From: Sciurus carolinensis
Taxonomy: Eukaryota; Chordata; Mammalia; Rodentia; Sciuridae
NCBI RefSeq assembly: GCF_902686445.1
Contig: NC_062213.1
Coordinates: 2,167,241-2,231,240 of the forward strand
Reading direction: 5' to 3'
Length of the DNA: 64,000 nt
Positions 33,701-46,091 of the stretch are shown here, one piece after another; within the stretch, counting starts at the first letter, position 1, and each line of letters starts with the position of its first letter. The position numbers were made by a program, and so were the translations under genes. Under the pieces are notes generated by a model that saw only the letters and a program-made list of their open reading frames with translations, was not told where the DNA came from and did not search any database.

Positions 33701-36649
33701 CATTAAGCCCTGTAAGGAAGAGGCGCTGAGTCCCCACCACCTGCCACAGCAGGGGGACCCCTTGCAACATGACACTGGGGAAAGATGTCAGACACAGACA
33801 GTGCTCCCCAACGCCATTGCAGGAAACCCGGAACCGGACGTCTACTCAGTAGATCTGAACCTGCTAGGACGGGAGGGCAGTTCCTCAGCAAGGGGAAGAC
33901 AAAGGTGGCTCCTCCCCGCACTGCTCAACACAGCACCTCACCTCTGCTTACCAAAAAGCGTGGGGATTTTTCTTGTTACTCTAAGTAACAGGAAGACACT
34001 CTCCAAAGAATAATGATGTTTATTTTGGAATGACAGAGTATTGCAGTGCCACCTGTGGGCCTGCTGAGGATGCTGAGGCAGGGGGAAGCTTCAAAGGCAA
34101 AAGGGAGAAACTTAGGGGAGCTGCGGGGATCCAGAGCCCGCAGGACTTGGCATCAGCTCTTTGGTGCAGGTGCCTTTGCTGTGCTCTGGCCAGAGCCTCT
34201 CACCTGAGTCGCTGTGGTCTCAGAGAACGCTAAAGATCTGCTAAAAATACACTCTGCTACAGGGACCGGTGTGCACACGGGCCAGGCGGCCAAGCCTGGG
34301 GTGTCTGTGGAACAAAGACTCTCCCATGCGACTCTTGGGAATTCCTGGAGCATGTCCAGGAACCGGAGTCACGAGCCCTCCCCTGTTGAGACTTCCTGGC
34401 TCTGAGAACCATTTCATCTCGGGATCACCAACTTTCAAATGATCCAACAGCAGGCAAGCAATCATGCGGCAGGTGAGAGCTAGGTGCCCTCTGATTCAAT
34501 TTAACTCTGGCACCCTTTGCCTGGAGACATGAGACCACAGGGTAGAGGGCTCACTTCCTGAGACTGCCCCCTCTTCCCATGCCAATCGCCAGCTCCAGGA
34601 TGTAGCCTGTGCTTCCGCCAGACCAGGTACAACCCCTCCTGGGGTTTGATGAGCTATGGAGAAGGGCTCACAGAATTCAGGACACACTGTGTTATGTTTA
34701 TCTATTTATTATCAAGGGCAGGACAGAGGATGCAGATGAATACCAGGGGAGAGATGCAGAGGACGAGGGGCGTGGCAGGGGCGCGGGACTCCTGAGCCCT
34801 CCCTGAGTGCACCATCCTCTGGAACCTCTGGGCGCCTGGCTACCCAGAAGCTGGAACCCTGTCCTTCTGGGGTCTTGTGAAGGCTTCACTACATGGGGCA
34901 TGGTTGATTGCATCCCTGACCACTGGTGGTCAACTCAACTCCCAGCCCCTCTGTTGTCCCTGGAGCCCAGTGAGGCTGCGGTGAGAGCCCCATCCTGAAA
35001 CTATCTGGGGCACTCTGTCATCTCGTGGGCTGACAGAAGACACTCTGTTGCTCTGGAGATCCAGAGATTGCACCAAGAATCTGGTTGAGGACCAAGTGTG
35101 TATTTCACAGTAGCACAGGAAGGGAAAGGCAGGCATGGCCACAGACACTGGACTTCCTGTGATGGAAAGTGCTCACGCCACTGCCATGACTGAAACCACT
35201 GAACTATGTACTTGAAGTGGGCGAAATGCAGAGTGTGCAGCAGGTTCAAGGCGTCTGTCAAAATTTGAAAGAAAAAGATGAACAAGATGCCAAATTTAGA
35301 TGGAGAAATATTCATAGATGACTCCATAAAGATCATCTTGAGAGTGCACATAAAAAGGAACACCAAAGCAAAATGAAAAGGCAGAAGACAAATTAGGAGA
35401 CATCTGCCACACGGGTCAAGGACCGTGTCCTACACATATAGGACGTACTTGCAGGTCCCCAGGAGGACATGGACAGAGGTCCCGCACAGCCAGTCCTGCA
35501 AAAAAGACCTGTTGAACGCAGGATTAGAGGGAAGCGCAGGCACAGCCCACCAGCAAGGAGGTCAGGGTCATGGCCAGGAAGCAGGAGCACTGCCCCGCTG
35601 CCCGAGAGGGTAAGCAGGGAACTCTCAGGTGCCTAGGTGCTGGCCCCCAGCACACCTGTGGAGGTCTCCCACTCCTGGGACTTGGGAGACCAAGGAGGGG
35701 CCAGATGAAACCGGTTGCCTCGGCCCGGGGTTCCAGGCTTGGGGTGTCTCTAAAGGTTTGTGTTGAGCCCATGGGTCTCCCCAGTTAGATCATAGTTATC
35801 TGCCGATTCTATCTCTGGAACCTCCTGAAGCAGGGACTGTGGCGATGAGGACAGCGGACAGCGGAGGAGAGCCTCCATGCTGTGGACGGCAGCCCTGGGG
35901 CAGTTGGGTTCCAGTGGGACCCAGCACTACCCGCCTGGAACACCGGCCATGATTGGCCAAGGGAACAGGTGGTGGCCTCTCCTCATGCTGCTCCCTCATG
36001 GACAGAGTTGAATCCTGACCTGTAGGGAGAGGTCTGATCAAGGTCTGGAGAGGGTCTGCACAGCAGAGTCCCGGCACACCAGAAGAGAGGCCACGGGGCA
36101 GGGAAGGAGCACGAGGGCAGCATTCAATTCCCTGGAGAGTGGTTCAAGGGTAAGTTCTCGAGGTCCCAGGTCCAGTGGCAGAATACTGCCCCCCTAGGTG
36201 CCCCCTAGGTGAGCAGTATCTGCAGAGGCCCTCTCTCTTCACACACTGAGCCCTGACCCAAAGGTTTCTGAAAAAGCTGAGGAGGGAAGGTGTGGACTTC
36301 TTAGAGCAGAGGCCTCCCAGGCAAAGCAGCCAGACCCTGGCAGGTCACGGTCCTCCCTGACCCAAGCAGGCAGCTGCCTCTTTGCAGAAGGGTGCAGCCT
36401 GGGCCTCCTGGGGGTCAGGCAGGAACTCTAGGAGGAGCCCATGCCTGGGGTCCGGGTGTGTGTTCTGAGCATAAGGCGAAGGTGGAGCACCTGCGCCCGA
36501 GGACAGGAAGGCGCCTTGGGAGACCAGGCCTGGTGGAGGAGCCCGGTCAGACCTAAGGAGGCACCTGGGCGTGTGTGGCGGGTGTCTGACCCACTCAGCG
36601 GAGCCACATTCAGCCAGGTTGCAGCATGGTTGCGTGGTGACTGACATGC

Positions 36650-36790
36650 GAAATTGGACAGGCCTGGGCTGCTGCCTGGCTCACCGGGTGACCTTGCCTA
36701 TGTCAATTAGCTTCCGAGAGCCTGGTTTCCTTATCCAAACCAAAATTAGTCAGTGCTGTGCACTCCAGAGCTGTCGAGAGGAAAAATAAG
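36650..36790 (+). repeat. MIR remnant
   Basis: Core-like order: 'ctcaccgggtgaccttgcct', then 'ctggtttccttatcc' and an AAAT-rich end, as in MIR elements. Confidence 0.5.
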
Positions 36791-37586
36791 ATCTGGCAGC
36801 CTGCCTCTGACACATGCCGGCTCCGGGTGGCGTGGCCCCCCCCGCCATCCTGCCTGGTGCCCGGGAGGCTCTCCCGCACCAGGCCAGGGGGATCCCCATA
36901 GTCAAAATTCCTTCCACTGGAGGGGCATCTTCTGCAGTGGGGACTGCAGGGGCAAGAGCCAGGAGGGGAGTGAGACGGACACCCCACCCAGCTAGAGACC
37001 AGTGCAGCCCTGTGTGGCGAGACTGGGCCTCGACCACCAGGGGACAGACCAGACAGGCACTGTCCACACAGCCACACTCCACCCGCCACTCTGGAGCAGG
37101 GGACCAGGCCTTCTGGGAGGCAGGCGAGGACTGGGAGCTGTGGCTGGCTCTCTCCTGAGCCTGGGGCAGGGAGCTTCCCTCAGTGTCCTTACCAGCAGTC
37201 GGGCCAGGAAAATCCCACCACAGGACAGCCCATCAGACCTATTAGAGGCCAAGGTGTACCAGCAGGGTAGGGCTGGCCCTCCAGGGGACACAGACTAGTA
37301 TCCCCAAGGTGACCCTGGCCCTTCCCTACACTCACCCTCCAACCAGGCCCTTTTCTGTTGGCCCAGCAGTTCCTTCTTTGTTTCATAAGCCTCTGCGCAA
37401 ACGCCGGGCTGGCTGTGGATGGCAGCGCGGCCCCACCCGGTGCCCCAGATGACCACCTCAAAGGGGCAGAGAGAGGGCAAAGTGGTCCTGGGGGCTGCTA
37501 GACCATACATGGCCCTGTTGGTGGCAGCAGAGAGGTCCGTGAGAGAGGGCCCTCTCCCCACTCTCTGCTGTCTCCTTACAGACTGC

Positions 37587-37611
37587 GGGGGGGGGGGGGG
37601 GGGGGGGGGGG
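37587..37611. repeat. Poly-G homopolymer, 25 bases
   Basis: An uninterrupted run of 25 G on the plus strand, 370 bp before the LYPD2 start codon. Such tracts are rare, polymorphic and error-prone in assemblies, and can fold as G-quadruplexes. Confidence 0.85.
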
Positions 37612-37980
37612 CTGGACCATCCTAGGAGGGAGGGAGGGAGAAGGAGGAAGCAGAGAGGGTGGGGCCCCCAGTGGAGAAGGGGCAGCGCCTCAGGGTCAGG
37701 AAGGGGCAGGACCTGCCTTGGGAGCTGGAGGAATGAGGAAAGGGCGGGGAGGGACCCCACAGGAGGGGGGTGGGCCTGGAGGGTAGGGCGGCGGAGGAGA
37801 GCCCTAGGGGGTGGGATGTCCCAGAGAAGGCGGGAGGGGCCCCGGGCTGGGGCGGGGTCTCGGCACCTCCGCCCTCCCAGAAACAAGATCCCGCTAATCC
37901 GCCCAGCGGACTGGTCAGACCACCGCACAGCACCTGGCGTCCCCACCGGCAGGCAGACTGAAGGCTCCCGCGGGAGGACT

Positions 37981-39831
37981 ATGCAAGGGAGGAGGCTGTC
38001 ACTCCTGGCATTGGCTTTGGCCACCTGCGGGGAGCTCGGTGAGGGGCACGGGGCTGGGGGGCACAAAGTGAGCAGGATTGGCGGGTGGGGTCTGTGTGCT
38101 GCAGGACGCCCTCACAGGTGGACACTCCACACTGTCCACTGTCTGCAGTAGCCTCTGGGAGGAGGGCAGAGGGGAGCTGGGATCTGTGGCCCACCAGCTT
38201 GGGCCAAGGTGGGAAGGGAAGCCACGGAGGGCCTGGTGTGTCCAGGGTGGAAGGACAGGGGACTGGGCCCAAGTGGGGCAGAGAAGGGCGGCTCCCAGGT
38301 AGAGCAGCGCCTGGCCAGAGGGGCTTTGTACAGGGAGAAGGAAGGCCCGCAGTCTGGGTGGGGACCTAGGGGTGCCAGTGGGGAAGGGGAGGGGAGAAGG
38401 AGACCCAGACGCATCCCACAGTGGGGTGGTTCCTGGGCCTGGGATCTGAGAGGACAGTTGGGACCCACATCCTGGACCTGATCGGGTATGCCCCCACCAT
38501 ACTCAGCCAGAAAAGGAGCTGGGTGGTTTGGGCTAAGCCAAGAGGCCTTGCCCATTTCCCAGAGGGAGAAACTGAGGTCAGCCAGAGAGGGTGGAGGCCC
38601 TGCCTGAGTCCCATAGAGGGGACACAGGGACTTGTGGCCTCCCTGAGTACCTGGGCAGCTTGGGCCAGTCAGAGCCAGCCAACCCCCTGTGGCTCCCGTG
38701 GTTGGACAGGGACATGATGCAGGAAAGTGGAGCAGCTGGCACACACCTCTCGCCTGCACCACCTTGCGGGGAGGACACCTCGTCCAGCGGGGACCTGCAG
38801 TTTCCCTGAGCACAGCCAGCCCACCCTGCACTCCATGGACCTGCCTGACCCCTTAACCTGCTCTGCTGCTAAGGGAGTGAAAGGGGACCCTTCCCTGTTC
38901 CCACAAAGTCCTCCACTCCTCAGTGCCTCTTGATGTGGCAGTGCCCAAGCCTTTGTCCCCTGTGCCTCCCAGCATTTCGCAGTGGCTTCTCTCCGCCTGG
39001 CCCTGCAGGCTGAGCCCCCGGGGCATTCTTGGCCTCTGGAACCCAGGGTCCCCGTCAGAGCCTGGCCTGACTGTGGCATCTTCCCTAAGCTTTGGCTGGT
39101 GGGCACTTGGCCCCTGGCTGGCGTCATTGTTCCCTGGGGACCGGCTGGGCATGGCGTCTGTCTGTGGAGTCTGGGAGGGGCAGAGCCTGCCTGACTCGCC
39201 CCCTCATTGCCTCTCTCCCAGCAATGGCCTTAAAATGTTACACGTGTCATGAGCCCACGGGCGTGTCCAGCTGCATCACCGTCACCACGTGCGATGCCAA
39301 CGAAACCATGTGCAAGACCACGCTCTACTCCCGAGAGATCGGTCAGTAGGCATTGGGTGGGGCAGGGCTGGGCCCCGGTTCACAGCTACCTCCAGTCCAG
39401 TGTCCCTGGCCCACCGGTCAGTGTGCAGCCACCATCTGTGGGAACGCTTGGGCCTTCTCCCTCCTTCCCATCTTCCTCCTCCTGGTGGGCGAGGCCAGGA
39501 ACCCTGCTGCACAGCGATGCTGGCGGGTGGGCAGGGACCACCGGCATGGGGCCCCGGGGCTGGGCCTTGGAAACGGTGAAGAGCCGACCCTTAGGGCTGG
39601 TGCTTCCTGCACCCCACAGTGTACCCCTTCCTGGGAGACTCCACGGTGACCAAGTCCTGCGCCAGCCGGTGTGAGCCCTCAGATGTCGATGGCATCGGCC
39701 AGACCCGGCCAGTGTCCTGCTGCAACACCGAGCTGTGCAACGTGGACGGGGCACCCACCCTGGGCAGCCCTCACAGCCTGGCCCTCGCCATCACCCTCAC
39801 CCTTGCCCTGCTCTTGGGCCTCCTGTGCTAG
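37981..39831 (+). CDS. LYPD2: LYPD2, LY6/PLAUR domain-containing protein 2
   Basis: Coding exons 37981-38038, 39222-39341 and 39620-39831 (TAG), phase-1 junctions, 129 aa (human 125). Signal peptide [20 protein letters not shown], a ten-cysteine three-finger domain starting [15 protein letters not shown] with an N-glycosylation sequon NET, and a second half SDVDGIGQT...[11 protein letters not shown] matching human LYPD2. The C-terminal tail ([17 protein letters not shown]) is a strong GPI signal. Function is poorly known; expression in family members is epithelial. Unlike LY6D, SLURP1, SLURP2 and PSCA, no TATA box is seen upstream, where the DNA is GC-rich (37.6-37.98 kb). No canonical AATAAA was found just after the stop. 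Confidence 0.95.
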
Positions 39832-40710
39832 AGCCCCACCACCCTACTGCCCACCCATGCCCAGCCCCACCCCTCATGCCTCAAAGAAGTACAGCTGCCT
39901 GCTAAACCTGGCCTCCGGGGTCTCCTTGCTGGGCACAGACCTGCCCTGTGGGGCAGGGAGAAGGGTCTGACTGGGTCCCTGTTCCCGTCCGTCTGTTCTC
40001 CTGTCTCCTATGATGGGTTCGAGCTCCACTCCACAAGCAAGTCTGGGACCCCCATCCAGATCAGGCAGAGCTTTGCTCTTCAGGCCCTCAGGGACGGGGG
40101 AGCCAGGTTAGGGTGGGCAGAGGTGGAGAAGATCACCTGTGCCCCTTCATCCACCCTGGCACCTGCCCCCTGGCACTGCTTGAGTCCTCCCTCCCCCTGG
40201 GCCATTGCCCCTCTCAAGAGTTCCCTGCCCCTGGCTGGAGGAATGCTCTGTCTCAGGGGAGGTTCCCATGGCTGGGCACATGAGGACATGCCTGGAGGAA
40301 AGAGGAGACCAGAGGCCTCAGAATCTCCCTGTCCCTGGAACCCAGGAGCTCCCCGCCTCTGCCTCCTGTGGGCATGTCCTGCCCACTCTGTGAGGTTCTG
40401 CAGTCCTGGGCCTGGGTGGGGCCCCACAGCCCAGTGAGTCCCACCACCAGCTCCAGGGCACAGCCAACCACAAGCATGGCCACCATCTGTCTGGAAACCT
40501 CTGGGGGCAGAACAAGGGCAGCCCCCAGAATGGAGGGACATGGAGATGTGATGTCCGGTGCTGGCCTGCGTGCCCTATCTGGGGCTGTGACCCTGAGCCT
40601 TGACGTGTCAAGGGGGAGCTATGTCCTGTCCACATCACTGCTCTCACTTGGCTTTCCTTGTGTCACACACCCTACACGTGGACATGCACTCCTCAGACTG
40701 GAGACGAGGC

Positions 40711-40800
40711 CCATTAGTGACCAGAGATCAGGCTCAGTCTGGAAGCAAGGATCAGGTTTAATCTGTGACCAGGGTCAAGCAAGGCTCAGTGTGTGGCGGG
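40711..40800. repeat. Short degenerate minisatellite
   Basis: About three imperfect copies of a 23-30 bp unit related to 'gaccagagatcaggctcagt'. It may be part of a larger unrecognised element. Confidence 0.4.
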
Positions 40801-42208
40801 AAGGAGTCCATTTTATGGCATGTGCTCTGGCAAAGCCGTGTATGCGGCCTTAGGACCATGCCGTGGATCTGTGTGCTTGACCTCAGCTGCATCGGCTCCA
40901 GCCTGACATGTAGCGAGATCTATCTGAGAATTGCTGCAGCCTGAGTCCTGCAGAACCCCCTGACTCACTAGTAGGGAAGGAGAACCAGAAAGTGAGGCGC
41001 TAGGACTCCACCTGACCCCGGCCTACCGCTGTGGTGGCCTGGAAATTCCACAACCAGCAGGAACTGGACAGGACAGGACTTGGTCTAATAGGGAAGGGAG
41101 GAGTTGGCAGCTCCAAAGCTTGGCTGAAGGAGCAGACAGGAGCAGGCAGGGAGAGAACTGAGTTCAGTCTTCGGTGGGCAGGCCAACCCTAGCCCTGGTC
41201 TGATCGGTGGGGTGTGATGAGTCAGCCTCTGCGCCTCTCCTGGGACCAGCCAGTTCCAGCACATTTCACCCTGGTCCCATCTGCCTGTCTCTGACCTCAC
41301 TCTTGCCCTTATTCTTGCCCTGGCCAGCAGAGGGAGCCTCACCAGTGATTGCCCACCATGACCACCACCCAGGAATGAGTACCCTGCCTCACCACCCTCA
41401 GGGCAGATGCAGGCAGACGTGCCCCAAAGCTGCCTGGCAAGCCTGGCTTGAGCCAGGTGAGGCCAGAGCCCAGCATCAGCCTCTAAGGGGAACATGGAGG
41501 CCATCCTGCTGTTCCCAGTCCTCCATGGCTCCTAATGCCTTAGAACCTGGCATCCACCTCCATCCTCTATCCGTTCATCTACCCATCCACTCATCCTCCA
41601 GCAAGTGCTGCAGTACTCAGCACAGGTAGAGCAGGTGCGGACGGAGGAGTCCCGGAGGAAAGGGGACATGTTCCTCCACACAGGGAGCTGACTGTCCAGC
41701 AGCCCCTCAGGCCAGGCAGGGTAGGGCAGGCGTCAAGTGCCAATGGCAGGATGGGCTTTGGCTGCATGCTGAAGGCAGGAGGCGGGGAGGCTTCCGGGAA
41801 GAGTGTGTGCTGCAATTTGCATTTTAGCCAGTCCCTCTTGAGTGGAAGGCAGAGGCTGCCAGGAGGAGGAGCCAGGAAGCCTGGGGATGGGTGTGGACTG
41901 GCACCACCAGCTGTTTGAAGCGAACAAGCAGGGCCCACTGTGCCATCTTGGGAAACAGGTGAGGATTGCTTGGGTGCCTGGCCAGGCTGGGGAGTGACCC
42001 TGGAGGCTGGGGACTTCCCGGCTAGGGCAGGCCGTGAGAGGAAGCAAGGGCCGTGTCTCCCAAGTCTTGCGTGGCTTGGCAGTTCACACCTGTCCCCACG
42101 TCTGAGCTGCCCAGCAACCCGAGGACCAAGAACATCATCACCCGACTTACAGTTTAGACATGGAAAGGAGAAGAGCCTCATCCACTGGAAACCAGCACGT
42201 TCCCCCGG

Positions 42209-42560
42209 TGTTGACGATTAACACCCAAGAAACACCGAGGCGAGAGCAAAAAGTAAATTTTATTTAAGAAACAAGAGAGAGGGAAAGGAGAGGGAGAGAG
42301 AAAGACTCCTAGGAGAGGAAGCTCTGAGCTGGTGTCTGCGGGAGTGGGCGCCCTGCCCCTCTTACAGATGTCAGGTTTCCTTTCTTCTCATGCCCCCTCC
42401 GCCCACCCTGCCCAAGTGACCCAAAGGGCAGGAGGAGCGCCGTGGAGGCTGTTTGATTGGAGCGTGGGTCCTTCCCCTCCGAGGCTGTGAGCGCCATCTA
42501 CCCACTTGCTTTTCTTTGGTGAGCGGCTACCTGTCCTCCGTCCTGGGCTCACACTCACGC
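42209..42560 (-). mobile_element. Probable LTR, minus strand
   Basis: The plus strand begins TGTTGACGATTAACACCC. Read on the minus strand, a pyrimidine-rich region leads to an AATAAA signal (plus-strand TTTATT 42258-42263), then a short U5-like end with TTTGCTCTCGCC and a CA terminus. The 5' limit is not resolved and no internal retroviral genes are present. Confidence 0.5.
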
Positions 42561-43669
42561 CACTAGCAGCGGCAGGGCCAGTGCTCAACCAGGCAAGTGG
42601 ACGGTCCTGTCCAGCTGCGGGGCCCAGGCCCAGGGGGTGAGCCGCCCTCCATGTCACACCTACCCTTCTCTGGGCTCACACCTGGCCTCCCGTTGGTTCC
42701 ACACCTGGACCACGAGGATGTGGGTGGAGGCGAGGGCAGCTGCCTAGCTGGAATAAATCCTGCCCTGCACGGTGGCGTCTGCCCAGGCGCGGGCTGCTTC
42801 CCACCTGCCCACTGGGTGCTGGCTCTGCCAGCCAAGGTGGTGCCCGCTCAGCCTGCAGAAAGCTGCGTGTGCCCCTCTCCTGGCTGCCACTCACCCAGCA
42901 CCTGCCATCCGACCTCTGAGGCCCTCCTCCTCCGTCGGGAGGCCAGGGGCCCCTCCAGCATCCTTGACTGGCCATGCGTCCATGTCGCCTGTCACGGAAC
43001 CCCCACCTGCGGGAGTGCTCCAGGCTCTCCTGCACTGTGGTCTGCAGGGGCTCACAACTCCACGGAGGCCCGCACTGGCTGAGCACTCGCTAGCGTTGAG
43101 TCGCCTCTGGAGCAGATGTCCCTCTGTCCATTCACAGATGGAAGAGGGAGCTCAGTGAGCGCGCGGTGACCCCGGTCACCAGGAGGCCAGGTGGGGCCAG
43201 CTCGGCTGTCTACCAGGCTCTAGAACCAGACAGTCTTTGGCGCCTCTTGGTGTCTGGGCGTGTTGTGGCCTCAGCCCAGGGTGAGCCGCCCTGCTGCTGT
43301 CCCTGCACCTCCCCACAGGTGGCCCATTGTTTGGAGTATCGTTCTCTCCCTGGCAAAGCCACACCCTCCCTTTGCTTTCTTGCAAAGCCTTGTACAACTT
43401 GCTTCAGCTCACAAAGCCCGGACACTTCCACCCTCCAAGAGACAAACAGGAAGCCAAGGTCTGGAGGGACAAGGGAGCCACCCCAAGGCACAGGGAGACG
43501 GCTGCACGGCCAAGGGCAACTCAGGCCTCCTAGGTGCCTGCCCCAAACCTTTTCGGCACCCCGTCGGCCTCTGCCACAGAGGGCCCACCCCAGGCCCCAC
43601 AGAGCCAAACGCACACCTGCCATTGACCTACTTGGCCACACGGCTACTCCTGCTTGTCTTGACACCTAC

Positions 43670-43920
43670 TCCTCCACGCCAACCGTCCGTCCACCCATCC
43701 TCCAGCTGCCTGTCCACGAACGCCCATCCTCCCATCCCTCTCTCCACTCATTCTAAAGGTCACTCTCCAGCCACCTGTGCACCCCCCCACCCGAGTCCAG
43801 TCACCCACCCCTCTTGTCCATCCACCCTCCCATCCCGCACCCCACCCCGTCAGCCACCTAGCCACCCAGCCACCCTCTGTTCATTCACCCGTCTGTCTAG
43901 CCACAACCAACCACCAACCA
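43670..43920. repeat. Degenerate CCAT/CCAC simple repeat
   Basis: Pyrimidine-and-A rich sequence of repeated ccatcc, ccaccc and cattca units, an aged tetranucleotide repeat related in type to the one at the left edge. Open frames across it are artefacts. Confidence 0.7.
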
Positions 43921-44009
43921 GGACCTCGAAGAATGGAAAGGGAAGAAAGAGCCTGATGCTGGGAAGGACTGTGGCAGAGCACCTGGGTGGCCTTGTGACA
44001 CCCGAGAGG

Positions 44010-44120
44010 TTTGAGCCATGCGGCTGGGGATGCAGCTCAGTTGGTAGAGTGCTTGCCTTGCATGCACAAGGCCCTGGGTTCCATCCCCAGCACCAAAAGA
44101 AAAAAAAAGATTTGCGCCAT
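44010..44120 (+). mobile_element. ID SINE with target-site duplication
   Basis: A tRNA-derived body 'ggctggggatgcagctcagt' through 'ggttccatccccagcacc' and an A-tail. Flanks tttgagccat (44010-44019) and tttgcgccat (44111-44120) match 9 of 10. This is a young, nearly consensus element typical of sciurids. Confidence 0.85.
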
Positions 44121-44865
44121 CGGATGGGAAACCAGTGTCCACACTGTGAGAGGCCTAGCACAGGAAAGGGTGTGGACAGGGGTTGGTGTGTGGTAAGGGG
44201 TAGACAGTGAGGAAGGTCAGAAGAGATTGCCAGGCCAGGGGACTAAAACTCAGACGCTCAGGCTTGGTTCAAAGGCCATCGGTGTGAGAAAGGCAGGCAA
44301 TGATGAGGGCCAGGCCAGGGCCTCACACCCAGAAGGGCCTCCTGGCCAGCAGCACCCACTTCCCCAGGCATTTGCCCCTTGCCACACTGGCCAGGCCTCT
44401 GTGTTGTGGCGAGTCCAGGTGTGCAGGACACCTGCCAGGACCCTAGCTGGCCAGATGGGGCTACAGTTCCTGCAGGGTCTCTGGCAGCTGACCTTCATCT
44501 GGGTCTCAAGGGCCCCCAACCCTGGGGCCATGAGGCATATGTGAACCCCAAGGGCAGAACCAGGGTGACGGGATCACCAGCGGGGTGCAGGGGGAGGCCC
44601 TCCTCAGAACTGTCCTGGGACACCAGGCTGTCTGGGGAGGGTCCAGTCCCAGTGCTGGAGGTGTGCCAGCAGAGCAGGGCCACAGTCCTCAGACTGGGTC
44701 TCCCAGGGAGGCCTCAGAGGGTCCCGCCCCCCGAGGGCTGGCGGGTGGTGACAGTTCCCGCGCCGCCACCCACGGTCCTGCCAGCCCTCTCCACTCTGCC
44801 CTGTGCCGCCCCACTGAGTCATGCCAGGTCCGCCACCGCCCAGGAGCAGGAGCTGCAGGGGCTGG

Positions 44866-44872
44866 TATAAAT
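44866..44872 (+). promoter_or_regulatory. SLURP1: TATA box of SLURP1
   Basis: TATAAAT lies 52 bp before the ATG, predicting transcription start near 44896. Confidence 0.75.
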
Positions 44873-44917
44873 CCTTAACATGGGGCCAGCCTCCCTCCCA
44901 GCTCTGAGCACCGAGGG

Positions 44918-45989
44918 ATGGCCGCTCCCTGGGCCACGCGGCTGCTGCTCATGGCAGCCTGGAGCATGGGCTGTGGTGAGTGGCCAGGGGAGAAGCTGGT
45001 GGGACCCTACCCTGGGCCTCGGTTCGCCCACCTCCTGGAGGGCGGGGGCTGTTGGGGGCTCGGCGGCTCTCAGCAAGCCTCCTAGAGCCCAGCTGCTCCC
45101 TGGGACAGAGGTCATGGCTCCACTCTCCAGGAGGGAGACCAAGGCTGGGGTGGCGAGGTGCGGTGGGCCTTGAAGGATCTCAGCAGGTCTCCAGCCCCGT
45201 CCGCCTGGCTCCAGGGTGGGGCTGATGGGCCAGGTGGTGAGGTCTGCCGCCACCCCTGCCCAGGTGAGGCCTTCAGGTGCTACTCCTGCGAGCGGCCCAC
45301 ACCCATCTACGCATGCAAAAACATCACCTACTGCAAGCTGGAGGACACCGCCTGCAAGACCACCCTGGAGAAGGTGGAGAGCGGTGAGCCCGGGCCCGGC
45401 ACAGGGCGGCCCTCCTCTTCCTAAGGTCTCCCTGGATGCACCACTGCCCCTCTCGCCCTGGGAGGCAGAGGGGCAGGAAGGCAGGGTGGAGGCTTCCCGC
45501 CTGGGAGCCTCAGCCTCCCGCCCGACCCTGGGCACCAGGCACTGGGAGTGCGTGGACCTGGGGGAGGGGTGGTGCTGCAGCCTCAGGGCTGGGTGGCCCG
45601 GGCACTGCAGGGGCTGGGCACTAGTGCTATTAGTAGGGAAACTTGTGTTGGTCGGGGCTGGGGGCTGGACGACGTCCAGATCTGGGAGGGAATGCGGGCG
45701 GGCTGGAGGAAGCAGGAAGCACCAGCTCAGAGGTGGCGGTCAGGAGCAGCAGGGGGCACACAGAGCTCTGACGCCTGCCCACCCTGCAGAGTACCCCTTC
45801 GACCAGAGCCCCATGGTGACCCGCTCCTGCTCCAGCTCCTGCCTAGCCACTGACCCCGACAGCATCGGGGCTGCCCACCCCATCTTCTGCTGCTTCCGTG
45901 ACCTCTGCAACTCAGCGGAGAGGGCCAAGCTGGGGGCTGGGACTCTGGCCACACTGGGGGCAGTGCTCCTTGGGCACCGCCTCTCCTGA
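44918..45989 (+). CDS. SLURP1: SLURP1 with an extended, GPI-like C-terminus
   Basis: Coding exons 44918-44975, 45264-45383 and 45790-45989 (TGA), phase-1 junctions, 125 aa. Signal peptide [20 protein letters not shown]; ten-cysteine domain starting [18 protein letters not shown]. The second half ([19 protein letters not shown], then [10 protein letters not shown]) is nearly identical to human SLURP1, so the assignment is secure. Human SLURP1 is a secreted 103-aa protein ending just after CN. Here the frame runs on about 23 codons past CNS, through charged residues (AERAK) into [15 protein letters not shown], then HRLS and stop. This resembles a GPI-attachment signal, though shorter and more polar at the very end than LYNX1's. 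SLURP1 acts on alpha-7 nicotinic receptors of keratinocytes; human loss causes mal de Meleda palmoplantar keratoderma. Confidence 0.93.
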
Positions 45990-46085
45990 CAGGGCCTGGC
46001 GCTGCCTGCGGCCACCTCTGCCTCCATGTCTCCATGAGTGCTCACTGGGCCTCAGGCCCTCACTCTGTCCCCGACGCTTGTAGAA

Positions 46086-46091
46086 AATAAA
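46086..46091 (+). terminator. SLURP1: SLURP1 poly(A) signal
   Basis: AATAAA 97 bp after the stop codon. Confidence 0.8.

Larger units (their letters stand above)
32240..37580. other. Intergenic DNA between SLURP2 and LYPD2
   Basis: Mostly unassigned. It holds remnants of old repeats: an L2/MIR-like piece (32968-33060), an old L1 3' end (33490-33700), possible L1-derived AT-rich sequence (35150-35400) and a MIR (36650-36790). No LY6 exon or other gene is recognisable on either strand. Confidence 0.55.
39832..44860. other. Intergenic DNA between LYPD2 and SLURP1
   Basis: No gene recognised on either strand. It contains a short minisatellite (about 40.7 kb), a minus-strand LTR (42.2 kb), a degenerate CCAT-type repeat (43.7-43.9 kb) and an ID SINE (44.0 kb). 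Confidence 0.6.
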
